This document shows, piece by piece, positions 46,218 through 58,800 of a stretch of 64,000 nt of DNA; position 1 is the stretch's first letter; the number at the start of each line of letters is the position of its first letter. This DNA is from Magnolia sinica (Eukaryota > Streptophyta > Magnoliopsida > Magnoliales > Magnoliaceae). The stretch lies in NCBI RefSeq assembly GCF_029962835.1, contig NC_080582.1:73776177-73840176 (forward strand), in the 5' to 3' direction. The position numbers and the translations under genes are program-made. The notes beneath the pieces are model-generated. The model had not been told where the DNA came from. It ran no database searches and was given only the letters and a program-made list of their open reading frames with translations.

Positions 46218-49200
46218 ATAACAGCCATTACAGCCCGTATCGTAAATGTAACAGTGGTGACCGTTACAGCCACCATTACCGCCACGGAATACCTTGGATT
46301 CCAAATGCGCATCTAGGCCATCCTTTGATGGGAAGGGTGGAACTGTGGAATCCATTACATGTGCTATTTTTTTTCCTGCGTGGAATGGATGTCAAACCAG
46401 GACTTTGCAGGACCATCTTATCTGTCTATTTTGTAGGCGGCTGAGATTCAGTCAGTTTTTTTGTCGAATCCCTCGTCTTTTTGTTTGTTGTAGCCAAAGG
46501 CTCCTGCTCTTTATAAGGCTTTGTTGTTTCCTTTTGGTGCTTTCTGTTTTGTTTCATCCCCGGCGGTGACGAGAGGGTCACCTGTCTTCAGGGGTGTTTG
46601 GAGCTGTACACATTCTTGGTGCTTAATAAATTTGTTTTTTTTCAGGAAAAAAAAAAATGTATGTCCCCAATGAAAGGGTAAGGATCTTCCAAAAGTTTTT
46701 TTTTTTTTTTTTTGTAGTATATAGCACATTGACTGTTGGACCTATTGAATGGATGGTATACCAATCTTGTCTGTGTATGACATGTACGGTAATGACATGG
46801 AAGCAGTGTCCCTTCCATGCCTGCACGGGCACTTCAGCTCCATATAGACACGTCATCAACATCATCATCATAAATTATATCCTTGTATTAGTTATTTGGG
46901 TCAGCTTATGGCAAAGTCTGGGTGGGCTCAATTTGCACGAGATCCAACGAACATAGGTATCCCAGCATCCAGCAATTGTGGGTGCAATAACAAGCATTTA
47001 AAATGAAATTCCAAAAAATTAAATATGACACATGTATGCATGCCTTTGAAGTTTTTGTTTGAACTTGTGTCAATTTTCTTCTCATGTATACAAATGTAGA
47101 TCATTTATATAAAAAATATAAATAAAGCAAACGCGTGTCGAGGGGTAAAGCAAACATACTGGGAATTAAACACCAAACAGGACGGACCCAACATCAAGGT
47201 GTACATCATGTATTTAGGGGCTGTTTGGATGCCTGTAACTTCTGTAACCTGTAACTTTGTATAGGATAATATTGCATGAAATACAACACGGGAAGATGGT
47301 GTTTTTCAACTCACAAGTTACTTTGTTACTGGCAACGGCTATCTATTTCGAATTTGGGAGAGGGAGGTGGCACTCTTGTAGAGGTAAGCCCTAACCCTTC
47401 TTTGTTTTTTTTTTTTATTTTTTCCATCTTTTTTTTTCTTTTGCATCGAGATGGAAGGGATGCAGTTTCAGTGGATCCCCGGCACCAATGTGGATGGGAT
47501 CCCTGACTGTGGGGCCCACCATGATGTACTTGCCTTACATCCACACCGTCCATCCGTATTGAAAGATCATTTTACGGTATGATCCAAAAAATGAAGCAGA
47601 TCCAAATCTCACGTGGACCACAACAGAGGAAACAATCTTGACTGAATCCCCACCATTAAAAGCTTCATGGGGTCCACTGGAATGTTTATCTTCCATCCAA
47701 CCTATTGCCAAGGTCACAAAGACCTAGACAAAGAGACCACACAAATATCATCTTGATCCAAAACTTTTTGGGCCCGCAAGAAGTTTGTAATGGTCAATTA
47801 CTATTATTTCCTATACTATGGTCCACGTGAGATTTGAATCTTCTTCATTGTCTTGATCATGCCCTAAGAGAGCTTTCAATAAGGATGGACGGCATGGATG
47901 CAAAGAAAATACATCACGGTGGCCTCCACAATCAGGGATCCCACCCACCTCATGCCGTTTGGCGCTAATAGTCAGGTGGTTACTGGTTGGTGCTCTGTGG
48001 ACCCCACTATGTTGTATGTGTTTTATCCACGCCATCCATCCATTTTTCCAGATCATTTTAGTGCTTGACCCCAAAAATGAGGCAGAACAGTCTCAGGTGG
48101 ACCACACCACAGGAAAACAGTAGTGATTGACTGTCCACCATTAAAAACCTCATAGGGCCCATTGTAATGTTTATTTGACATCAAACCTGTTGATTAGGTC
48201 ATAAAGATCTAGATGAAGGGAAAAAACAAATATCAGTTTGATCCAAAACTTTTATGGCCCCCAAGAATTTTTAATGGTGGGAAGTTTTAAATAAACATAT
48301 CTTTTTAAAAAATGAAATTTTTATGGTGGAAATTTTTTCATGTTTCTTTCCCTTGCAGCATTATAAACATATCTTAAAAAAATAATAATAATAAATAAAA
48401 TAAAATAAAATAGTTCCCTTTTGCTTACTTTAAGTTTTTTTCACATTATATGTATTTCGAATACATGGGCCCACTTGATGATTAGTTTAGCTTAAGTATC
48501 AGACTAACTATTCATCTAGATGGGCTCAATAAAATGACATACTTTTATCCAAGCTTTCTTATGTGTCAATCTAATTTTTAAACGATTCCGTACTCGAAGT
48601 TCTGGTTGGTGTGAATATACAACTTCTTACCTGTAACCAACTTATAGGTTACACAAACAAAAAAACTAAGTTACCTGTAAGTAAGTTACAGGTAACTTAC
48701 TAACAACTTAAAAAACTTACAGCATCCAAACGCGGCCTTAATGTGGAAACTTACTAACAACTTAAAAAACTTACAGCATCCAAACGCAGCCTTAATGTGG
48801 AAGTTATATTGCACAAGTTTGTTCTTCCTATAAAGACCAACTAACAAAGAATGATTCACAGGTTGTACAAACATCACAAAGACCAACTAACATAGAATGA
48901 TTCACAGGTTGTACAAACATCACAAAGACCAACTAACATAGAATTATTCAAGGTTGTACAAACATCACTTACTTTCTTTTCAACAATTTCCTTCCTATAA
49001 TGTATAACATAAATTCCAACACCCAAAACCAATTATGAACGAGATTCTGATGAAACAGTGAGATATAAATATAACAGGAAGAACAAGATTTCCGTGAAAC
49101 AGTAAGATATAAATATACCATGATGACTACCGAATCCGTAAGGAATGAATGAAAACATATTGTAGCAGCAAAAATGTCAGATACAGTAAGCACTTACGTC

Positions 49201-52200
49201 TTATCCTCTGGCCACCAGACCTTAATCTTAGAGCCAACAAGGTTTTCACCAGGACCTTCAGCTGTCTGACATGGAAACAAGCAATAAATAAACAAGCTGC
49301 AAAAGAGAATAATGCTAAAAGACATTATGATTAAAGGAAAATCAGACGTACAACAAACTATGAAGCAAAACAAATACCAGAAATGACACCAATTCTAACT
49401 AAAGCTACAAGAACAAAAACGAATGAAAGAACGTGCCTAAGCTGCATTCCTCCATCAAGACCACACAAGACAACAGCCTAAGCATCAACATGCAGAAAGA
49501 AACAGAAACTTCATGAAATATTACAGAGAAAATAATATGATATGATAGAGACTAATGTATCTATCTAGCTAACATTTAGAGAAATGCTCCAAAGGAACAA
49601 GTAAACAAAAATAAAATAAACTGCAAATCATGAATATATGATAGGGTTTGCACCACCAACAAAAAAAAAAGGGTAAGAAGTACTGTCCAAAATTCAAGTC
49701 CGTCAACCCTAGACTCCCCCCAAATCGACTAGAACTGACCAATTCTTAGGTCACAAACCAATTAAAAAGACTTTTTATTGAAAATTAATAATTTATTAAA
49801 AGCAGCCAAAAAGCAAAGACAACAAGACAAACAGAAACATAACAAAAAGAAAAACGCTAAAGGCTATAGCCTCCCAACTCAATAGAGCAAGAAGTCCAAT
49901 CCCCAATCAGCAAATGAACCTTCATAACAATGGAGGGGAGGGGTTCACTGTTGTTCCTAAAACATCTACCATTTCTTTCCAGCCATATAAACCAATTCCA
50001 GCCATATAAACCAAAAGACCAGAAGCAGGCCATGCGGCATTTAAGCCTATCTTTAGATATAGGACCCCATTCACGCCAAGATAAGAAAAGCTCCCCCAAT
50101 GACCTCGGCATCAACCATGACACGCTGAACCCAGGAAGAACTCCAATCCCACACACCCATCACAAAGGGGGAATGGATGAAGTTGTGATCCACCGATGAC
50201 TCATTCATCAAGCATAGGAGGCAGAAGTTTGGAAGCATCAGCGCCCCTTTTCGCAAATTGTCTTAGTCAAGATCTTATTCCTGCCAACATACAACATTGG
50301 CAACTGGGGGTGCAACCACCTCAAGAAAAGAATGGACTGAGAACCTTCAAAAACTCTGGCACAGGTAGGGACATGATGAGGTCGATCACAGTCTTCCTCG
50401 GGGGATAACTACTCCGAATCCACAGAGCTCTCTGGACTCCTCACAGAGCTTCCTCGAATCCACGAGGGATAAAAGCAGGAATAATTCCCAATAAATTCGA
50501 AATAATTTGATTGATGATAATAATAATAATAATAATTTAAAAAAAAATTAAAAAAAAAAAAACGAAATTACAACTCTTTAAATAAAGAACTCAAACCTAG
50601 GATGGAGTTTTAGACTTGGACTCCAACTCAAACACCCTAAAAATGTGACTTACTATTTATAGATGACCTCTATTCCTACTAGACTTCATGGTTTTCGGCC
50701 AAAAATAGTAAGTGTCCAATTTGGCCCAACCACATTATTCTCCTAACTTTTCTAAGCCCTTTTCGTGTTGGGCATGACTTCTACAACTGGAAGGATCAAA
50801 AGTTAGAGTCCAACTAAAACTTACTATTCATAGTAAAAACGAAAATAAATGGGACATTTGATCGTCGATCTGATGGAATCTCAAAAATCCAGCATAGGCA
50901 ACCTGGCGTAGCTAGGTTAGTTGGCTTAAGTAGGTTCTCCTACCCCAAAATCATATATAATGTGTCAAAAAACTAATCCCAGTTTGCGAGATACGAGTGA
51001 TTTAAGCTTCTGATGGTCCAGATCGTTTCCGCCTCCGATCAGGCCTTCTCTAGTCCATCCTTGCCATGAAAGTGTTTGCGACCCGCTCTACATCAATCCC
51101 CTCCGCTTCAAAAGAACTCGACCCCGAGTTCTCGTCCAGCTTTGGTTCGTGACACTCGTTCAGGTCTACAACATTGAAAGTACATGAGATATTCATGCCG
51201 TCCAGAAGATCAACAACATAAGCATTGTCATTGATCTTTCGGAAGATCAGTACTCAAGGTGTCCCGTATCGGTATCGGTTGGCGTAACGGTGCCCTCCGA
51301 AACCGATACGGATACGGGGGCGTAACGGTGATACGGTGGCGTAACGGCCCATAACGGCCCAAATTTTTTTTTTTGCCAAAAAAATGTGAAAAAATATGGA
51401 TTAAATCCGGAATATTTTAAGCATTCCAAATATGCATGCATTTATAAATTGGAACATGTTTATGGTGGTGTAACGGTCCACTCTTTGGTGAGAAGTTGTA
51501 TCGGACTGTCTGATTAATTTTTTAACCAGGTAACTTGAATTTAACTACAAAATTCATATATTTAATTTTTAAAATATGTAATTTATATACTTAACAACTT
51601 GATATCATTTCTCCCAATAGTTCTTTAAAAAAATGAAATTAAATTCAGGTAGATGGTGTTGCCAATTTGGGGCTGACTTGGAGGACCAATCTATTCTCCA
51701 AATCAGCCTCAAATTCATGCCATTTATTGTCATTATCCCACTTATAAATTGGTAGACATTTATTGGATAGTGAAAAAAAAAAAATCAAAAGGCCCTATTT
51801 TAAAAAATAAAAGTTCACAAATTAACAATTAAAACTATTCAAATAATTTGATTTTGGCATTGTGAGTTAGCAATTGCAGTACATAATTTAATTGTCAAAT
51901 TTTAAGTTAATATATGTCTTGTGTACAATTTTTTAAGGCTTGAATTAGGAGGGACTCGGATGAAAAGTGCAGCACACGTGTCAATTTTTTGGGCCCCACC
52001 CGTGATGAATGTGTTATATCCACACCGTCCATCCATTTTGCCAAATAATTTTAGGGCATGAGCCCAAAAATGAGGCACATCCAAAGCTCAGATGGATTGC
52101 ACCATAAAAAACAACAATAATTAAACGTTCACCGTTAAAAATTTATCAGGGGCTAGAAAAGTTTTAGATCAAGCTGACATGTGTGTTTTCCCTTCATCCA

Positions 52201-52791
52201 CGTCAATGTGACCCAATTAACAGGTTAGATTGAAAATAAACATTACAGTGGACTTTAAGAAATTTTTAATGGTGAGCATTCTATAACCACTATTTCCTAT
52301 GGTGTGGTCCACCTGAGATTTGGATATTACTAATTTTTTGAATCCTAGCCTAAAATGATGTGGCAAAATGGATGGACGATATGGATAAAATATATACATC
52401 ATAGTGGGGCCCACTCGGGTCTGATCAGATTGGATGGAAAATAAACGTTACCGTGAAAATCATTATCTTTGTTGCTATTTTTGGTGTGGTCCAGATGATC
52501 TCTGGATATAATTCATTTTTTGGGTGGTGCTCTAAAATGATCTCTGAAAATAGATGAACGGTGTAGATGTAATAAATACATCACTGTGGAGCCCATATAA
52601 CTTTGATCTCCTTTGAACCGTTCGTACAACTCAGAGCTCGAGGAGTGTCAGCGCTCGTCTTTGCGTGACACGTACCTACAACAGTCAACAGCTCGCTGCT
52701 GCAAATTTTTAAAAAAATGGAGAGAGGGAAACGAAAACAAAAAAAGAGGGAAAGAAGAGAAGAATAAAAGAGGGAAAGGGGGAAAGAAGAG

Positions 52792-52826
<35 letters not shown>

Positions 52827-55800
52827 GAAGAAGAAGAAGAACAGGAAGACGCAGCCGCAGCTGCTCGAGAAGAAGAAGAAGAAAAGAAAGGGAAAAAAGG
52901 TACGTTTTTTTTTTGTTTTTTGTTTTTTTTTTTTTTAGGGCCCGTCACAGCCGTTACGGGTCCGTAACGGCCCCGTATCGCGTAACGGGTCCCACCGTTA
53001 CCGTTACATATCGGCCGTTACGGCCGATACACGGCCGATACGTAACCGATTTGGGATACCATGTCAGTACTGGTCTAATCTTTTTGTTCTTCAACTTGTT
53101 GTAGGCCCTGATCGGAAATCTCTCCATACATAGATGAACTATAACATTGTCGCCCACCACGAACACATTTTGTTACCGATGCTTTTCGGCTTGTTCTTTG
53201 TACTTGTCGTTCGAAGCTTACAACTTAGCTTGCACATCCGAAAAATGCCCACAATTCGGTCCGCCATATGCTCTTCTGCAATGCTCATGCCTGGGAGCTC
53301 GGGCAAAGGGACCAAGTCAAGTGTGTGGTGGGACATTCAACCATAAACAATTTGGAACGGGGACTTCCCTGTTGAACAATTCAACATATTATTGAATGCA
53401 AACTCCGCTTGAGACAAGGCCAAAACTCACTGCTTCGACTTGGCACCTGAAATACACTTTAGGAGGTTTCCCAACATGCGATTCATAACTTTAGTCTGCC
53501 CATCGATCTGCGGGTGGTAGGCACTACTGAACTGAAGTCACGTACCAAACCGATTCCACAAAGTCCGCTAGAAGTGGCTAATGACCTTCGTGACACAGTT
53601 AGAAGTAATGGGCTTGGGAACCCCGTATAGTCGCATGACCTCTCTGAAGAATAGATTCGTCACGTGAGTTGTATCGAAAGTCTTCTTACATGAGATAAAG
53701 TGTGACATCTTTGAGAAACAATCTACCGCCACGAACACCAAATCCACACCGCGCAGTGTTCGTGAGAGATCAAGCACAAAATCTATAGACAAGTCCTCCC
53801 AGGGGTCATCAAGCACAGGTAATAGGGTGTAGAGGCCCGTATTGTGAGATAATATGACAGCGTTGCACCAATTTACCCACGTCACATACCAATTGTGGCC
53901 AGTAATACCGTTCATCAACAAGAGTCCACGTCTTGTCTCGCCCAAGGTGTCCACCAAAGCCACCTCCATATAGCTCTTGGATAATCTGCTCCCTCAGAGA
54001 ACTTAAAGTGATGCACAGTTGAGTCTCTTTGAAGAGGAACTTTGTCTTGCATATGTAGGTCATTAGGATGACCCTCTTAGCACCTCATCCACGCACCCTT
54101 AAAGTCATCATCCTTGACATATAGCTCCTTGGGGCAGTCGAAGCCGACCGCCTCATTGCTCATCGTAACCGGTAGTAATGCAAGGCGGCTAAGTGCATCA
54201 ACCACCTTGTTTTACTACCCTAACTTTTGCTTCAGAACGAATATAAATTTCTGCTAAAAAATATCACCCATTTAGCACGCACACGGTTCACGTTAGTCTG
54301 ACTATTAATAAACTATAAGGCTAAATGGTCAGTGTAGAGAACAAACTCTATTTGAATCAGATAATGCTGCCAATGTCGCAACGCTTGAACCATTGCGTAC
54401 AGCTTAAACTCATATGCCGACCATTTCTTTTGGGCTTCGCTGAGCTTCTCGCTGTAAAAGGCTATCGGTCTACCTTCCTGTGATAAAACTCCTCCAATTC
54501 CGACATATGAGTCGTCACACAACCCCAAACAGCTTGTCGAAACTGGGAAGAACCAAGATCAATGTTGTGGACAATCAATAATTGATTTCAGCAAAGCTCT
54601 TGTCAACCTCATCGATCCACTGAAACAGACCTTTTTCATGCAATTTGTAACAGGTGCGACTATAGTGCTGAAATTCCACACGAATCGACAATAGAATATC
54701 GCCAACCCGTGGAAACTCCTCACTTCATGAATGCTCGTCGGAATCGGCCATTCCATGATGGCTCGCACCGTTTCATTGTCCACAAGGATGCCCGTGGGCG
54801 TCACAACAAATCCTAAGAACAACAAGTTGTCCGTTAAAAAACAACACTTCCTCAAGTTGAGGTACAACTTGTTAATTGTCAGGACACGTAACACCTGCCT
54901 AAGATGTTCCATGTGCTCCATCTCACCTTGGCTATATATCAGGATATCATCAAAATATACTACTACAATCCAGCTAATGAATGGCTTCAACACTTGATTC
55001 ATCAGACGCATAAAAGTGCTCGGTGCGTTCGATAGACCGAAAGGCATTACCAGCCACTCATACAACCATTGGTCTTAAATGTCATTTTCCACACATCACC
55101 GAGCCGAATACGAATTTGATGGTACCCGCTCCTCAGATCTAGTTTAGAGAACACATCAGCATATTTTAAAATATCAAACATGTCGTTCAACCGCGCTATC
55201 GAGAACCGGTATTTAATGGTTATCTTGTTAATTGTCTAGCTGTCGACACACATGCGCCAGCTATCACCTTTCTTCGGCGTTCATAAAGGTGGCACATGGG
55301 CTCATGCTCTCTCTCAGAAGACCCTTACGGACGATTCCTCTGCCTGCACGTGAAGTATCTCACACTCTTTCGAGCTCATCCGATAATGAGGACGGTTGGG
55401 CAAGCTAGCCCCAAAGGGCAATCCATCGAGTAACTATTCGGACCAGATTTCCTTGAATTTATTTAGCAACAGCCTTATACTTTGACGAATGTTTAAGGGC
55501 TCTGATTCCTCGCCATTTACCACGACGGCGTACAACTCCCTGATTTCATTAGGTTCCACCATGAAATCCCAAATGGTAAGGAGGGAGCTCCCCTTCGCTT
55601 TAAAAGCTTCGGGGTGGTTCTCTGGTGCCATAGGGGCAAGGATCGTCTTGCGACCATCCTTAACGAAGATGTAGACACTGTCTCGTCCTTGGTGGGTCGT
55701 ATCATGGTCTGATTACCAAGGTCAACCGAGCAACATATGACACGCTTACATGTCAATCATGTCATCAAGTACTTCATCTTTGTAACTCCTACCAATTGAA

Positions 55801-58800
55801 AACGAGATAGTACATTATTCAGTTACATTGGTCTTGTTCATCTTTTTATCCAATAAGGGAAAGGATGCTTTGTCGTAGGTAGCTGCAACTTGTCCACCAT
55901 CACCTTCGAGACGATGTTCTCATTACTGCTACTGTCTATGATTACATCACAGCCCTTGCCACTGACGATACACCACGTGCAGAATATATTGTGCCGTTGT
56001 AAGTGCACCTCCTTGGAGTGTACAATAACCGTTACATTACCAAGGATTCACCATGATCTTCGGCCAATCATTCTTCATCACCAGCTGAAGAGACTTGTTC
56101 ATCCTAATCAAATCCATGGCCTTTTTCCGCTGCCTCACCTTCAGTGTCCCCTTCATTAATGGCCAAGTGGGTTACGGGGCGTTAAGGGTAGGTGTTTAAT
56201 AGGTGGCCCGGTGTTGACCATAGCAGTAACATTGGTCCAACCTTGGTCGAACATAAGGATATGGAATCCTGCTCGGACCCGCTACTATGGGCGTTACACG
56301 TTGAGACCTAGATAGACCGTTCCTCGTGTCATGGTTTGCGATTGTATGAGGTTGAGAACGCCCTCCTATTGGATCCTTTCTTTTGGCCAGCATTGAATCC
56401 TACGTGGGACCCATCATGGGGGCTCGAGTCGAAGGACAAGGCCAAGTAGGAACCTTTGCAAGCTGTGTTTCTGTCATACCCGCCAAACTAAACCACTTCA
56501 TCCACGATCCTGACCAGGTGCATCTGAACTCGATCCTGAATTGTCAGTTGTAAACCGCCTATAAACCGTGATACTTTTGTGATTCGGTCTCCGACAAAAC
56601 ATTCCGCGTTGCCAACCGTTGGAATTCTTTGATGTAATCTGTTACAGTCTAAGTCCCCTACCAGCAATTTTGGTATTGTTGGAATAACACATGCTCGTAA
56701 TAATTGGGGAGGAATCGTGATCAAAGAAGGCGTCTTCTCCGCGGGCATGATCGGATGGGCGCCTTGTTCTGTCAGGCATGTGAGAGCTATAATTGTTCTC
56801 ACCATGAGGAAGCATCGGATTTCAATTTGAATGCAACCAACTTCACTTTCTTTTCTTCTGGCACGTCCATGTAATCAAAATATCACTCTACTTCGGCTAC
56901 CCAATCGAGGAAGTCTTCAATACGCAATAAGTCATTAAAACTGAAAAGTTCGGCCTTACCTCGATAGTCTCTTTCAGCATGATCCAGTCGATCGTCTCCA
57001 TGGACCGACCATCAGGCAATGACGCCACCGACATCCTCGTCGCTGGAGCTCAACTCATCCGGGATAACACTGCGAATTGCCTGCGAAAGAGCTCTACGAA
57101 AAACAGGGTTGTGCAATACATCAATCACGAGCGGTTGAGCGTCACCTTGGGCTTGGGCCGAAAGTAGCGCATTCATAATACGATCAAGTGTTGCCTGCAT
57201 CCTTTGCATAATCAATTGACTCTCCCGGTGGAAAGCTTCCATTCTTTTCGATAGATAACGAATCCCTAGATCACCGTCTACAGGATTTTGGCCCATTTTA
57301 TCGTTAATTGACATCTGCCCAAGAGAAGTCCTCGCTCTGATACCACTTGGCGTAGGTAGGAACATGATGAGGTCAATCACCGTCTTCCTCAAGGGATAAC
57401 TACTCCGAATCCACAGAGCTCTTTGGACTCCTCATAGAGCTTCCTCGAATCCACGAGAGACAAAAGCATAAATAATTCCTAATAAATTCGAAACAATTTG
57501 ATTGATGATAAAAATAAAATTTAAAAAAAAAAAGAAGAAGAAGATGAAGAAGAAGAAGAAATTATAACTCTTTAAATAAGGAACTCAAACCTAGGACAGA
57601 GTTTTAGACTAAGACTCTAACTCAAATACCCTAAAAACGTGACTTACTATTTATACACGACCTCTATTCCTACTAGACTTCATGGTTTTCGGCCAAAAAT
57701 AGTGTCCAATTTGGCCCAACCGTGTTATTCTCCAAACTTTTCTAAGTTGTTTTGAGTTGGGCACGACTTCTACAACTCAAAGGATCAAAAGTTATACTCC
57801 AACTAAAACTTATTATTTATAGTAAAAACAAAATTAAATGGAACTTTTGACTGTCAATCTGATAGAATCTCGCAAATCTGGCATGGGTAACCCGGCATAG
57901 CGGGGTTGGTTCGCTTAAGTAGGTTCTCCTACCGCAAAATCATATAATATGTCGAAAAACTCATCCAATTTAGCGAGATACAAGTGATTTAAGGTTCTGA
58001 CGGTCCGTATCGTTTCCACCTCCGATCGGGCCTTCTCTAGTCCATCTTTGCCATGAAAGAGTCTAGGACCTGCTCTACATCAAACTCTCTCCTCCAATTA
58101 AACAACTTTGCCTAGATTTAGGTAAAAACAGTGTGGGTTTCACAAGACAACCTGATTCACATAAAAATACAAATTTAAATTTTTTAAAAAAAAATCGTAC
58201 TTAATTTATTTTGGTTGTTTCTTTTTCCTTAAAGCAATGCCTATGAGCATATACACAATTTTTATTTTCTTCATCTTCCCCTGAGGGCTTGTCTAGAAGT
58301 TGGAAAAGAAATGGTGGGAAACACACCTCCATGGAGATCAACATTTCCCAAATTTGGCAAGAGTTTATTTTCCATAGAGAAGTCACTTTACTTTTCGATG
58401 GAGTTATGATCCTCCGCGTACAAGTCACTATATATTTTCTGGGTTAGAATCCAATATTCGAGTTTGCTAAGGTTAGCTTGTAAAAGCTGTTCCCAACACC
58501 TCAACGTCCTCCTCCTTATTAAGATGGTTGTGTGCCATATTGGCATCATGTGGGTATCACAATTGGTCAATGCTTAAGATCATTCAATCACAATGACTCT
58601 TCAGATGCTGGGCAAACAAAAGGGCATAGCAACATTATGGAGGGTCCAGATCAATGATTGGAAATTCTCCAATACAATCAATGGGGACCCTCCAATTTTT
58701 TGCCACTAATCGAATTGTTAGTCATTCAATCAAAGTGATTGTTGATTCTTGGGCAAAAGGAGAGCAACATGATGGATGGTACAGATTAATGCTCGGTCTC

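Larger units (their letters stand above)
47217..48737. mobile_element. Tourist/Harbinger-like TIR element
   Basis: Ends GGGGCTGTTTGGATGC and, from the right, GGCCGCGTTTGGATGC are inverted; subterminal GTAACTTCTGTAACCTGTAACTT pairs with AAGTTACCTGTAAGTAAGTTACAGG-type sequence (48670-48700). TTA flanks both ends (47214-47216, 48738-48740), the duplication used by PIF/Harbinger elements. The inside holds two fold-back copies. No transposase. Confidence 0.82.
44226..49197 (-). other. PDS5: 5.0-kb intron inside the Tudor domain of the PDS5-like gene
   Basis: The intron splits a Tudor codon (phase 2). It contains an AT microsatellite near 44283, a CGTTACGG-rich element at 45969-46296, a plus-strand stretch at 46400-46660 that may be the 3' end of an L1 LINE with an oligo-A tail, and a Tourist-like element with two fold-back insertions. 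Bases 44.3-45.96 kb show nothing recognisable. Confidence 0.7.
51255..53063. mobile_element. hAT-like element inside the Ty3 integrase, CGTTACGG-rich ends
   Basis: Ends CAAGGTGTCCCGTATCGG and, from the right, CATGGTATCCCAAATCGG are inverted. A perfect 8-bp duplication TCAGTACT lies at 51247-51254 and 53064-53071; an 8-bp duplication suggests hAT. Subterminal 150 bp on both sides are dense in (C)GTAACGG and GATACGG motifs. No transposase frame. It contains fold-back sequence, (GA)n and A/T-rich stretches. Confidence 0.92.
50357..58082 (-). mobile_element. Ty3/gypsy LTR retrotransposon, complete ends, inserted in an L1 LINE
   Basis: LTRs at 50357-51095 and 57348-58082 (739 and 735 bp), starting on the minus strand with TG and ending in CA. 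The 5-bp direct repeat AACTC is at 50352-50356 and 58083-58087. The tRNA-Met primer site TGGTATCAGAGC lies at 57334-57345, two bases from the 5' LTR, and a purine tract (GAAGCGGAGGGGAT) adjoins the 3' LTR at about 51096-51110. The minus-strand order is gag, protease, RT, RNase H, integrase, that of Ty3/gypsy. Stops, shifts and an inserted hAT-like element make it inactive. Confidence 0.96.

Noticed and set aside
42983..46296. Single large element bounded by CAAGGTATTCC at both ends
   Set aside because: The flanks do not match, and the interval contains PDS5-like Tudor exons; two separate copies are more likely.
48694..48801. Second Tourist-like element end
   Set aside because: It is a 54-bp tandem copy of the first end including flank, not an independent insertion.
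52613..53104. 163-codon Arg-rich frame and its antisense partner
   Set aside because: Produced by (GA)n and (GAA)n inside the hAT-like element.
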